Shown here: one piece after another, positions 46,671 to 56,804 of the stretch
Layout of the letters: each line of letters begins with the position of its first letter
How positions within the stretch are numbered: the stretch's first letter is position 1
Assembly: GCA_016794465.1 (NCBI GenBank)
Contig: JAEUKA010000050.1
Location: 1-64,000 of the forward strand
Direction of reading: 5' to 3'
DNA from: Myxococcales bacterium
GTDB taxonomy: Bacteria > Myxococcota_A > Polyangia > Palsa-1104 > JAEUJZ01
DNA length: 64,000 nucleotides
The notes under the pieces: model-generated
Databases searched by the model: none
Seen by the model: only the letters and a program-made list of their open reading frames with translations
What the model was told of the DNA's origin: nothing
Translations under genes and position numbers: made by a program

Positions 46671-47318
46671 ATGATCGACCGCAAGACTTCAGGCTCGCTG
46701 CCACAGCCGGCCATGTCCTACATCATCCCCACCGTCGTCGAGCAGACCCATCGAGGCGAGCGCGGCTGGGACATCTACTCGCGACTCCTCAAGGACCGCA
46801 TCGTCTTTCTCGGCACTCCCGTCGACGATATGGTCGCCAACACCATCATCGCGCAGCTGCTCTTCCTCGAGTCCGAGGACCCCGACAAAGACATCATGCT
46901 GTACATCAACTCGCCGGGCGGCCTGGTCACGGCGGGGATGGCCATCTACGACACCATGCAGTACATCCGCTGCGACGTGGCGACAATCTGTATGGGCCAA
47001 GCGTCGTCGATGGGCTCGTTCCTGTTGGCGGGCGGCACCAAGGGCAAGCGGTACGCGCTGCCGCACTCGCGGATTCTGATTCACCAGCCGCTCGGTGGCT
47101 TCTCGGGTCAGGCGACGGACATCGAGATTCATGCCCGCGAGATCCTGCGCACGCGCGAAAAGCTGATCGAGCTGTATTCCTTCCACACTGGGGAGTCCCA
47201 AGACCGAATCCGTCGCGACATGGAGCGAGACTTCTTCATGAGCTCCAGCGAAGCGAAGGAATACGGCCTCATCGACGAGGTACTGGTCAAGAAGAAGGTC
47301 GAGCCGAAGGCGACCTAA
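46671..47318 (+). CDS. clpP: ATP-dependent Clp protease proteolytic subunit ClpP
   Basis: Self-compartmentalised serine protease. From the ATG at 46671 (AAGGA 10 bp upstream) the product is 215 residues with the catalytic triad S113 ([11 protein letters not shown]), H138 (RILIHQP) and D187 (MERDFF, aligned to E. coli D171), and a short N-terminal extension comparable to the E. coli propeptide before VPTVVEQ-like [23 protein letters not shown]. Earlier in-frame starts at 46602/46605 lack a good ribosome site. It lies between clpA and clpX. Confidence 0.95.
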   Translation: MIDRKTSGSLPQPAMSYIIPTVVEQTHRGERGWDIYSRLLKDRIVFLGTPVDDMVANTIIAQLLFLESEDPDKDIMLYINSPGGLVTAGMAIYDTMQYIRCDVATICMGQASSMGSFLLAGGTKGKRYALPHSRILIHQPLGGFSGQATDIEIHAREILRTREKLIELYSFHTGESQDRIRRDMERDFFMSSSEAKEYGLIDEVLVKKKVEPKAT

Positions 47319-47370
47319 GCGTCTCGGTCTGCGACTTTTTGATCCAAAGGAATTCAAGCTGAGGGAGTCG

Positions 47371-48602
<1,232 letters not shown>

Positions 48603-48606
<4 letters not shown>

Positions 48607-49988
48607 CTCGCCTCACTGGGAGTTGCGGCGATCCGCTGCGCCGTATAGACGTGCTGGCTGCCCGCAATTCCGCGCAAGTCTTCCACGGATTTTCGGAAAC
48701 CTGACCAAGACGACCCGCTGCACTCCGCTTGAAAATCTGGGTCTAAAAAGACCTCTTCAGAGACAGACAGCTCATCGCTACGGGCCACGGTCTGGACGCG
48801 CGCGGCTTTGTTTACGGTGCGACCAAAGTAGTCGAGCTGCCCGTTCATGTTGACCATGATGGCGGGGCCTCTGTGCATGCCGAAGCGGAGATGGATCTGC
48901 TGCGCTGCGGGGACGGTCTGGTTGTACTTGTCGAGCTGCCGCTGAGCTTCATCGATCGCTCGCAGCGCAGCTCGGTTCGACAGGAATGACGCCATCACCG
49001 CGTCGCCAATGGTCTTGACCAGACGACCGCCGATCGACTCAAAGACTCTCTGGATGATCTCAAAGTGATCGCGGACCAAGTTGTAGGCCATCGGGTCCCC
49101 GATCTCTTCATACATCCGAGTCGAGCCGGTGATATCCGTGAACACCACCGTAATAGAAGACACTTGCAGACGCTCGCGTGCCGACAGAACGCGCTCTCCA
49201 AACAGGCGCTGATAGATTGGGTAGTGCAGAAGCTCAAGACCGCTCAGCCGACGTTTTAGCGACGACAGAGGAATGTCTTCCAGCAGCACATTGCTGTGTA
49301 CCCACAGTCCCGAGATCGGGTGGCCGACATTGCTGAGGACAAACTGAACTTGTCCTGGCCGCACGGTGACCGCGCTCGGAGTTAGTACTCTTCCAGCCTG
49401 CTGAGTCAGGTTCACGGACTGGGTTTCTTCGCTGGGTTCCCCCGCAACTTCAAGGACTCCTTTGCTGAGCGTCAGGGGACAATAGTAGCGGTACTGACCC
49501 GTCGGTAGCTGCTCCACAATGCTGACGGTCTTTCCGTGCGGACAGGCCACGCCTCCTATCGGTTTTAACACCGCAGGAGGAAGACAGATGGGAGGGAATC
49601 CCAGGTCTTCGATCGCGCGATTCAGACAGAACGTGACCTCGATTCGATCGGACAGATCGGCGCGAAAGGAAAACTCACACATCGGACAGGATGACTGCTC
49701 GCGCGCCTGCGCTACGGAAGCAAAGTGCTCGGTCAGCATGTTGCAGCGCGGACAGTGGACTTCCCAGCTGAGGTCAAACAGCTCGGTCTGGGTGCCCAGT
49801 AGGAATGCGTTTACCAGCGATTTTACGTCGAGCTGCTTGCTCTCTGCCACGCTGTACGGATTGATCCGCAGCCGATCGATAGGTGAGCTCTCGGCAATCC
49901 AGCAAGCGAGTGAGTGTACGGTCGCCGCATCCACTTCCTGTAGCTGTGCCAGCCTGGAAAAACAGAGATCCAGCCGTTGCGTGTCCAT
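48603..49988 (-). CDS. Class III adenylate/guanylate cyclase with DUF5939-type N-terminus
   Basis: Makes cAMP or cGMP. From the ATG at 49988 the product is 461 residues: an N-terminal region with CPRC and CPMC pairs (a zinc-binding DUF5939-like module, about 80-110), a beta-rich middle (about 120-250), and a C-terminal class III catalytic domain with [15 protein letters not shown] (metal Asp), [12 protein letters not shown] (second metal Asp), FGMHRGPAI and [15 protein letters not shown]. Metal and transition-state residues look complete, so it should be active. An in-frame TTG at 50003 is an alternative start. It has no membrane segment. It converges on clpX. Confidence 0.88.
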
Positions 49989-50184
49989 CGCTTGTGCCCC
50001 CAAGGAATCAGATGTGCCAGCCCGCTGACTACATCAGCGAAGATTGTAGCCAACTTGGTACGGAAGGAGCAGCAATTCGTGGTGTCGGCGGCAATCGTGG
50101 CCCGCACGCTTGGTGGGAAGGTTGAACAAACCGAACGCAGGGATCGGAAAGATCAACAGCAGCGGCTGGTCACGGTCGGCCACT

Positions 50185-50199
50185 ATGGGAGCGTCCCAT
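50185..50199. promoter_or_regulatory. Small inverted repeat upstream of the DUF4157 gene
   Basis: ATGGGA and TCCCAT flank a 3-base centre, 25 bp upstream of the DUF4157 start and just before its ribosome site. A short operator or a translation-controlling hairpin is possible. The other 180 bp between this and the cyclase start (49988) show no gene. Confidence 0.35.
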
Positions 50200-50224
50200 T
50201 CCCCCTGTACGGAAGGAGCGTCGG

Positions 50225-51463
50225 ATGCCCAAGCACGCCAAGGAGTCCGCCCCGAAAAAGGGAGCGGCGCCCTCCTATTCGCCAGCTGTTCAGCGGTCTG
50301 TTGATGCCAAGAAAGCATCTGCTGCGAAGTCGCTTGAGCCGTCGATGATGGCCAAGAACCTGCTGGACGTTCCTCTTCAGTCATCCGATGCGGAGGAGTC
50401 CCACACTGAGCTGCCGAGTGGTCTGCAAGCAGGACTCGAGCAGCTGTCCGGTCAGTCTCTTTCGGATGTGAATGTTCACTACAACTCCTCGCGGCCAGGT
50501 CGGATCATGACGGCGGCCTATACCCAGGGCTCGAACATCTATCTTGGACCAGGGCAAGAGAGCTACCTGCCGCATGAAGCGTGGCATGCGGTGCAGCAGA
50601 AACAGAATCGGGTGCGACCGTCGCTACAGCTCGGAGGCAGCTCTGTCAACCTGGACTCCCAGATGGAGTCAGAGGCGGACACGATGGGGGCCCAGGCAGC
50701 CAGTCTGGCGGGACGCTTGCCGTCGACAACTCAGGCCACGCACAGTGCGCAGCTGCTGGGACAGACGGTGTCGAATCAAGCAAGTGCGCCGATTCAAGGT
50801 GCCAAGTGGGGCTCGGGCGGTGGGCAGCAAGCTCCATATAAGGAAGAGATTGACAATCCAAATCCAGATTATGTGTATAAATCAAATGAAATTGATAGAG
50901 AGTTAAAGAAATCACAGCCTTCTGCAATGTCAGAAATAATTGAACCATATGTGGCAGAATTTGAACATGGACAAGGAGTGTCAAGAAAAGGTCAAGTTGA
51001 GAATTACAAATTCCAGACCTGGCAACAAAAGTTTAATGTATATACCGTTGATGATCGTCTGGCAGATAAGACATTTTATTCAGCAACAATGGTGCCAACT
51101 GCTCTGTTGATTGCTGGCCAAAATGGTGGCGGATTTGACCCATCTAAAGGCGGTGGAGATCTGCATGGTCCGCAGAGCATCAGTCAGTTCCTAAGTCGTG
51201 GATTCGTCTACTTTTCTCCGACGCAAAAGCTCAGCGTTGATTATATGGATAGTAAGGGAGTTGTCGATGAAAACGACCATAGAACATCCTATGTTGTTTT
51301 TGAATTAAAATTACCACGTGGCACTGAGTTCATTGTTGATCCGGAGATCCCTGGCGGCCTGCGGACGACATCGGCAATTCCTCGTGAGAACATCACTGGA
51401 TATTCGGTCTGGAAAAACAACAAACGAGAGCCGAATCAGATCATTGACGGACTGCTGACGTGA
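50225..51463 (+). CDS. DUF4157 (HExxH) protein with AT-rich toxin-like C-terminal domain
   Basis: The 412-residue product has a disordered N-terminus (1-60), then a DUF4157 domain (about 62-160: LPSGLQAGLEQLSGQSLSDV and SNIYLGPG) with a zinc-peptidase motif HEAWH (117-121) and a possible third ligand in MESEAD (147-151). A linker follows (PIQGAKW). The C-terminal domain (about 205-412) includes TFYSATMVPTALL, GGGFDPSKGGG, GFVYFSPTQKLSVDY, YVVFELKLPRGTEFIV and SAIPRENITGYSVW, an order reminiscent of cholera-toxin-type ADP-ribosyltransferases, but the usual Arg and Glu seem replaced. DUF4157 proteins are linked to extracellular contractile injection systems. An AAGGAG site lies 6 bp before the ATG. 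No eCIS structural gene is in view. Confidence 0.8.
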   Translation: MPKHAKESAPKKGAAPSYSPAVQRSVDAKKASAAKSLEPSMMAKNLLDVPLQSSDAEESHTELPSGLQAGLEQLSGQSLSDVNVHYNSSRPGRIMTAAYTQGSNIYLGPGQESYLPHEAWHAVQQKQNRVRPSLQLGGSSVNLDSQMESEADTMGAQAASLAGRLPSTTQATHSAQLLGQTVSNQASAPIQGAKWGSGGGQQAPYKEEIDNPNPDYVYKSNEIDRELKKSQPSAMSEIIEPYVAEFEHGQGVSRKGQVENYKFQTWQQKFNVYTVDDRLADKTFYSATMVPTALLIAGQNGGGFDPSKGGGDLHGPQSISQFLSRGFVYFSPTQKLSVDYMDSKGVVDENDHRTSYVVFELKLPRGTEFIVDPEIPGGLRTTSAIPRENITGYSVWKNNKREPNQIIDGLLT

Positions 51464-52479
51464 TGCAGGTTGCCATCGAAAGCAAGCCATCGATCGATTT
51501 GATTGATGTTCTTGCGCAGATTCGTCGTCGGGTCATCGCAGTGGCGACCGCTGGCTGGCCAGAGCTTGGCTCCATTGCCGATTCCCTCTTTGCCAATCCA
51601 CTGTCTCCGTTTGCGCTGCTGCCCATCTGTACCAGCCAAGCAGCTTCTGGACCCCTTGCGCCTGCGGTGCGGGCAGCGGCGGCTCTGCTGCTGATTGAAC
51701 AGGGGATGCGCATCGTCGACGACTGTGCGGATGGGAGTGCTGCGGGGGCGGTGCACAGCAGGCTCGGAGTCGGTCGCGCCATGAATCTGGCGATGGCGTT
51801 TCAGACCTTGGGAGTTCGCGAGCTAGAGTCTCTGCCGATCGTACCGCGCCGTCGGTCAGCGATCCGGACGGACGCGTTCCGTTCGATGCTCGAGATCTGC
51901 CACGGTCAAGATCTGGACCTGCAGGCAGGAGCGCGCAGCCTGGCGGAATATCAGGTGGTGGTTGAGCGCAAGTCTGTCGCTGCCTACGAGTGGGTGGCCA
52001 CAGTTGGGGCGATGATCGGGACGGACAGTCCTGCGCTGCTGGCCCGCTGTGCCCGCTGTGGCGGAGAGCTTGGCTGGATGGCGCAGATCCTGAACGACAT
52101 TGCGGCAGTCTGGTTTCCCAAGCCGGGAGAAGAGCAGGAGTTCACAAAGCCCGGCTTCCCGGTGCTGCTCGGTCTACATCTGGATCACCCGCGCGCGCGT
52201 GCCCTTGCGCAGCTACTTCGCGACGGACCGCTCGATCGCCGGCAGCTCTGCGCCTTGCTCGATGAGCTTCAGGTTCGTCCTCGGCTTTTGACCATGGCGC
52301 TGGATCATCGCGATCGTGCCCTGGCTGCGCTCGCTCCTGAGCTTGACGGTGAAGCCCCTCGCGATAATGGTCCGTCGGGGCTGCTGCGTCGGGTGCCGCT
52401 ACGTCCGCAGGGAAGGCAGATCCTCACGCTGTGTTTGGACTGGCTGCTTCACGACGGAATCCGCCTGCTCGGCTCCTGA
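51463..52479 (+). CDS. Divergent polyprenyl-synthase-like protein
   Basis: The 338-residue, all-helical product resembles the isoprenoid-synthase fold: IEQGMRIVDDCADG gives a first aspartate-rich motif D86-D87-x-x-D90, then GQDLDL near 153 and VVERKSVAAYEWVATVGAM near 170-190. The second motif position reads GWMAQILNDIAAVW instead of FQxxDDxxD, so the second Asp cluster is largely lost. It could be an unusual prenyl transferase/synthase (as ComQ is) or a non-catalytic relative. The ATG at 51463 shares a TGATG stop-start with the DUF4157 gene, so the two are translated together. It ends 4 bp before the convergent czcA stop. I infer a functional partner of the toxin-like gene, but no precedent is claimed. 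Confidence 0.65.
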   Translation: MQVAIESKPSIDLIDVLAQIRRRVIAVATAGWPELGSIADSLFANPLSPFALLPICTSQAASGPLAPAVRAAAALLLIEQGMRIVDDCADGSAAGAVHSRLGVGRAMNLAMAFQTLGVRELESLPIVPRRRSAIRTDAFRSMLEICHGQDLDLQAGARSLAEYQVVVERKSVAAYEWVATVGAMIGTDSPALLARCARCGGELGWMAQILNDIAAVWFPKPGEEQEFTKPGFPVLLGLHLDHPRARALAQLLRDGPLDRRQLCALLDELQVRPRLLTMALDHRDRALAALAPELDGEAPRDNGPSGLLRRVPLRPQGRQILTLCLDWLLHDGIRLLGS

Positions 52480-52483
52480 CCAC

Positions 52484-55400
52484 TCACACGCGAGTACGGA
52501 CCGTCACGGGGCTCCCGGCCACCAGTGCATAGGCCGCCGGGAACAGCAGCAGCGTGAGCAGCGTAGCAGTGATAAGACCGCCCACAACGACAGTGGCAAG
52601 CGGACGCTGGACCTCGCTGCCGGGAGCTTGGGACAGCGCCATCGGTAGGAATCCCAGCGACGCAACCAGCGCAGTCGTCAGCACCGGACGCAGGCGCAGG
52701 CGCGCAGCTTGTACGATGGCCTCTGCCGGAGCCATACCGCCTGCTTCGAGTCGCCGACTAAACGCCACCAGCACCAGCCCATTTAGGACCGCGACCCCGA
52801 ATAGCGCGATAAAACCGACCCCCGCCGAGATGCTAAACGGAATCTGCCGCAGCCACAGTGCCACCACTCCCCCGACCGCCGCAAACGGGATGTTGAAGAA
52901 GACGAGGAGAGCCGGACGCACGGCGGAAAAAGCGAGCCACAGCAGAAAGAAGATCAGCGCCAGCGAAAGCGGGACCACCAATGCCAGTCGATTCCGTGCC
53001 TCCAGGTAGTGCCGGAACTGTCCGCCCCACTCGATGCGATATCCCGGTGACAGCGGAACCTGACGAGCGAGAGCGCCCTGCGCTGCGGAAACGGCAGACA
53101 CCAGATCCTGGCCTTGGACATTGAACTCGACGATGAGACGGCGGGACTGCTGATCACGATTGACCGCTACCGGGCCTTCTTCGATCGCAAGATCTGCGAC
53201 ATCACCAAGCGGAACGACTTGTCCGGTCGTGGCTTTGAGAGGGAGTGCCCGCAGCGCATCCAGCGTCCCGTCGTACTGCACATCGAGCCGGACCATCAGA
53301 TCGAAGCGGCGCTCTGCTTCCAAGACCGTTCCGGCGGGACAGCCCACCGCCAGCATCTGGGTGAGCTGATTCAGATCCTCAACGGTAAGACCATATCGAG
53401 CCAGCCGCGCCCGATCCGGATGAACCCGCAAGTAGCGCAGTCCGGCTATCTGCTCAACCCGGACATCGACGGCTCCTTTCACCGTACGCAGCACCGCCGC
53501 CATCCGCTCTCCCAGCTCTTTGAGCTGTTCGAGATCCGGTCCATAGACCATCGCGGCTACGTCGGAACGAATCCCTGCGATCAGCTCGTTGGTGCGCATC
53601 TGAATCGGCTGTGAGAGTGAGATCGCAGCCTCGGGAACTTCTCTCTCCAGCAGCTCTGTGATCTCTGTGCCGAGCGCGGCCTTGGTGAGTCCTTTTCGCC
53701 ACTGTGCGCGTGGCGTTAGCATCAGGTACACATCACTCTGCTCGATTCCCATTGGGTCAGTTGCTAGCTCGGGAGAACCTGCCCGTGCAACGGCATGCGC
53801 GACTTCAGGAATCTGCGCCAGCGCTTGCTGCATGCGTAGATCCACTGCCACCGATTCACTGAGTGCAATGCCAGGCAAGCGCCGGACTTCCAGGAGCAGA
53901 TCCCCTTCGTCCAGCTGTGGAACAAACTCTGCGCCGAGCCGACTCCCGATACCGATTCCCATCGCCAGCAGGAGGACTCCCAGAGAGAGCGTGAAGACCC
54001 GACGGCGCACACTCCGCTCGCTGTGCGAAAGCAGGCGAGCATACCATCCCTGGACGATGCCGAATCGGCCACCTTCATGACTCGTAGCCGCAGGTCGAAG
54101 CAGCAGACTGCACAGCACCGGAATGAGCGTCAGCGACAGCACAAACGCAGTCCCAAGCGCATACAGCACCGTCAGTGCCATCGGTGTAAACAGCTTCCCT
54201 TCCATCCCTTGCAGGGCCAAGATCGGGATGTACACGATGGCAATGATCGCTTCACCAAACACGGTCGCACCACGCACTTCCATGGTTGCGTCGCTTACGA
54301 TCTGACAGCGCTGTTCCGCAGACAGCTCTGTGCCGCTGGCGCTGCGTGCTTCACTCAAGCGACGGACCGCGTTTTCCACGATGATGACCGCGCCATCGAC
54401 GATCAGTCCGAAGTCAATCGCGCCCAGGCTCATCAGGTTTCCCGATGCACCACGGGCATCCATCACCAGCACCGCGCCGAGCATGGCGAGCGGAATGGTA
54501 CACGCGACGATCAGACCCGCACGCAGATTCCCAAGCAGCAGGAACAGCACCAGAATCACCAGCGCGGCCCCTTCGGTCAGGTTGCGTAGCACGGTCGCAA
54601 TGGTTCGATCGACCAGCGCAGAACGATCATAAAATGGCTCGATGCGAATGCCGGGAGGGAGTGATGGACGCAGCGCATCGAGCTTGGCTTTTACGGCCTC
54701 TGTTACAGTTCGGGAGTTCTCACCGATCAGCATCATCGCCACCCCAATGGCCACCTCTCCTTGGCCATCCATCGTCGCTGCGCCGCGTCTCAGCTTGGGA
54801 CCAAAGCGGGCCTCACCGATGTGTGCGATGGTGATGGGAACCCCTTGCGGAGTGGCTCCCACCACAACGGTCCGCAGGTCTTCCAGACTGTGAATGAGGC
54901 CGGTCGTTCCGATGACAATCTGCTCGCGCGCGTGCTCGATATAACCACCACCGGCGTTGCGGTTGCTGCGTGAGAGTGCATCGACCACCTCGCGCACCGA
55001 GAGTCCCGATGCTTGCAATCGCCCGGCATCGAGCACGACCTGATACTCCCGGTTTTCACCCCCGAAGCTGTTGACCTCGACAATGCCGGGAACGGAACGC
55101 AGCTGCGGACCGATGTACCAATCGAGCGTCTCTTCTAGCTCCATCAAGGTGCGCTGTTCGCCGCGCACTACGAACTGAAAGATCTCACCAAGTCCCGATG
55201 AGATCGGCCCCAGCTCGGGCTTGCCGTATTCCTTAGGAACCGCATCTTCCGCTTCACGCATGCGCTCCGAGACGAGCTGCCGTGCAAAGTAGAGCTGCAT
55301 GTCTTCGCGAAACACCACCGTCACCACAGAGACTCCGTACTTCGACAGAGAGCGGACCTCAGTGACGCCGGGAACGCCTGACAAGGAGCGCTCCACCGGA

Positions 55401-55624
55401 ATCGTTACATACTGCTCGATTTCGGTGGGAGACAGTGCCGGGGCAGCGGTGATCACCTGAACCTGGACGTTCGTGACATCGGGCACCGCATCGAGCGGCA
55501 AGCGCAGCGCAGCGCGAACCCCCAAGACCAACAGCAGCGCAGTGGCGACCAAGATCACGGCGCGATTTCGTAGGGAAAAGTGAACGACTCCACTTAGGAA
55601 TTCCATGTCACTCCTCCTCTGCAA
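52484..55624 (-). CDS. czcA: Heavy-metal RND efflux pump (CzcA/CusA family)
   Basis: Inner-membrane proton-driven pump of a tripartite metal efflux system. The 1046-residue product starts with a transmembrane helix and the family's DAVPDVTNVQVQV segment. It carries the HME-family signature AIDFGLIVDGAVIIVENAV in TM4 (Asp needed for proton transfer), GAEFVPQLDEGDLL, and a second set of transmembrane helices near the C-terminus. Length is typical. It overlaps the adaptor gene by 17 bp. The transported ion (Zn/Co/Cd versus Cu/Ag) cannot be read safely. Gene symbol denotes the family. Confidence 0.92.
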   Translation of the reverse strand: MQRRSDMEFLSGVVHFSLRNRAVILVATALLLVLGVRAALRLPLDAVPDVTNVQVQVITAAPALSPTEIEQYVTIPVERSLSGVPGVTEVRSLSKYGVSVVTVVFREDMQLYFARQLVSERMREAEDAVPKEYGKPELGPISSGLGEIFQFVVRGEQRTLMELEETLDWYIGPQLRSVPGIVEVNSFGGENREYQVVLDAGRLQASGLSVREVVDALSRSNRNAGGGYIEHAREQIVIGTTGLIHSLEDLRTVVVGATPQGVPITIAHIGEARFGPKLRRGAATMDGQGEVAIGVAMMLIGENSRTVTEAVKAKLDALRPSLPPGIRIEPFYDRSALVDRTIATVLRNLTEGAALVILVLFLLLGNLRAGLIVACTIPLAMLGAVLVMDARGASGNLMSLGAIDFGLIVDGAVIIVENAVRRLSEARSASGTELSAEQRCQIVSDATMEVRGATVFGEAIIAIVYIPILALQGMEGKLFTPMALTVLYALGTAFVLSLTLIPVLCSLLLRPAATSHEGGRFGIVQGWYARLLSHSERSVRRRVFTLSLGVLLLAMGIGIGSRLGAEFVPQLDEGDLLLEVRRLPGIALSESVAVDLRMQQALAQIPEVAHAVARAGSPELATDPMGIEQSDVYLMLTPRAQWRKGLTKAALGTEITELLEREVPEAAISLSQPIQMRTNELIAGIRSDVAAMVYGPDLEQLKELGERMAAVLRTVKGAVDVRVEQIAGLRYLRVHPDRARLARYGLTVEDLNQLTQMLAVGCPAGTVLEAERRFDLMVRLDVQYDGTLDALRALPLKATTGQVVPLGDVADLAIEEGPVAVNRDQQSRRLIVEFNVQGQDLVSAVSAAQGALARQVPLSPGYRIEWGGQFRHYLEARNRLALVVPLSLALIFFLLWLAFSAVRPALLVFFNIPFAAVGGVVALWLRQIPFSISAGVGFIALFGVAVLNGLVLVAFSRRLEAGGMAPAEAIVQAARLRLRPVLTTALVASLGFLPMALSQAPGSEVQRPLATVVVGGLITATLLTLLLFPAAYALVAGSPVTVRTRV

Positions 55625-56804
55625 ACGTACTCTTTAGGATCGCTCCCTTGAGTGCAAAGACCCCGTCTACCACCACCAGTTCCCCTTCGCGCAATCCGGA
55701 GAGGATTTGCACTTCCCCTGATGCGGACGGACCGAGCGTGACCGGATGAACCTCAAAGTGTCCATCGGCTTGGCGTACGAACACCACGTCTCGATCGGCA
55801 ATCCGCGTCACCGCCGAGAGCGGTACCACCAGTCCGTGTGTCTGCTCGCGGGCATCGTGAAGGGATACCCGCGCTTTGCCAAACAGACCCACCTTGAGCA
55901 GATCGTTTTGATTGGTGATGGCGATGCGCGTGACTACGGTGCGAGCACTGGCATCGAGCTGTTTTCCGACTGTCTCTACCACCCCAACAAAGACCGCATC
56001 GGGGTAGGCATTCAACCGGACCTCCGCAGTCTGGTTCGGCTGAACCCGCGCTAGGTTTCTTTCGTACAAACGTCCGATGAAGTACGCGCGATCGAGATCA
56101 ATCAGGTCACACAGAATGTGCTCTGCTGTCACAGTCTGACCGACGGTGGCATTGCGGCTCAGGGTGTATCCGCCAATCGGCGCACGTAGCTCGAAGCGTG
56201 CTCCAATGTTGGGAAGCTGCGCATCACCTAACCCAAACGATAGGAGCGATCGGCGAGCAGCTTGCGCTTCCGACTCGAGTCCGTGCGCTTGGGCTTGCGC
56301 ATCAAGTAGCTCCTGGTTGGCCGCGAGTCCCTTGGTAGAGAGACTCTCAAGCCGTGCCGCGTTCTTCTGCGCTGCTAAAGCTCGTGCAGAAGCAGCGGTG
56401 TAGGTTGATGCAATTCGCGCCAGCTCGGAGGACTCAAGGATCGCAAGCAGCGCACCGGGCTGGACCCGCGCTCCTTCTTTGAAATAGACCGCGCTGATCC
56501 GGCCTGGTACCCGCGCTGCAATGCGCACCGAACGATCTGGATCAGCCGCCACTTCGCCCGGTACTTCCAGAGTCATCGGCAGCGCTTTTGAGATCACTTT
56601 GTCGACGCGAATCTTGGCAGCAGCTAGAACTGACGGCGGAAGTCGCACCCGGCTGGGCAGCGGCTCGTGCTCGGTCGGTTCGTCCTTGTGTGGAGCAGCC
56701 ACAGGTGCACTCTCGCTTGAGTGTGGTGAGTCCGATTTCGTACAAGAGAAAGTGCACAGGATGGCCAAGCTCAATGTCAGGAGTGTCTTGGTCAGTTGGG
56801 TCAT
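55608..56804 (-). CDS. czcB: RND efflux periplasmic adaptor (CzcB-like), lipoprotein
   Basis: Membrane-fusion protein that bridges the pump and the outer-membrane channel. The 398-residue product has a lipobox (LAILCTFSCTKS, Cys 21), a short His/Glu-containing linker (HKDEPTEHEPLP), the beta-barrel/lipoyl halves (VPGEVAADPDRSVRIAARVPGRISAVYFKEGARVQPG) and a helical hairpin (about 128-180), then the lipoyl second half (RFELRAPIGGYTLSRNATVGQTV). Overlaps czcA by 17 bp and czcC by 4 bp. Confidence 0.9.
   Translation of the reverse strand: MTQLTKTLLTLSLAILCTFSCTKSDSPHSSESAPVAAPHKDEPTEHEPLPSRVRLPPSVLAAAKIRVDKVISKALPMTLEVPGEVAADPDRSVRIAARVPGRISAVYFKEGARVQPGALLAILESSELARIASTYTAASARALAAQKNAARLESLSTKGLAANQELLDAQAQAHGLESEAQAARRSLLSFGLGDAQLPNIGARFELRAPIGGYTLSRNATVGQTVTAEHILCDLIDLDRAYFIGRLYERNLARVQPNQTAEVRLNAYPDAVFVGVVETVGKQLDASARTVVTRIAITNQNDLLKVGLFGKARVSLHDAREQTHGLVVPLSAVTRIADRDVVFVRQADGHFEVHPVTLGPSASGEVQILSGLREGELVVVDGVFALKGAILKSTFAEEE

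Noticed and set aside
50225..52479. Complete eCIS or type VI locus
   Set aside because: No sheath, tube, spike, baseplate or ATPase genes of such systems are in the window; only a possible cargo pair is present.
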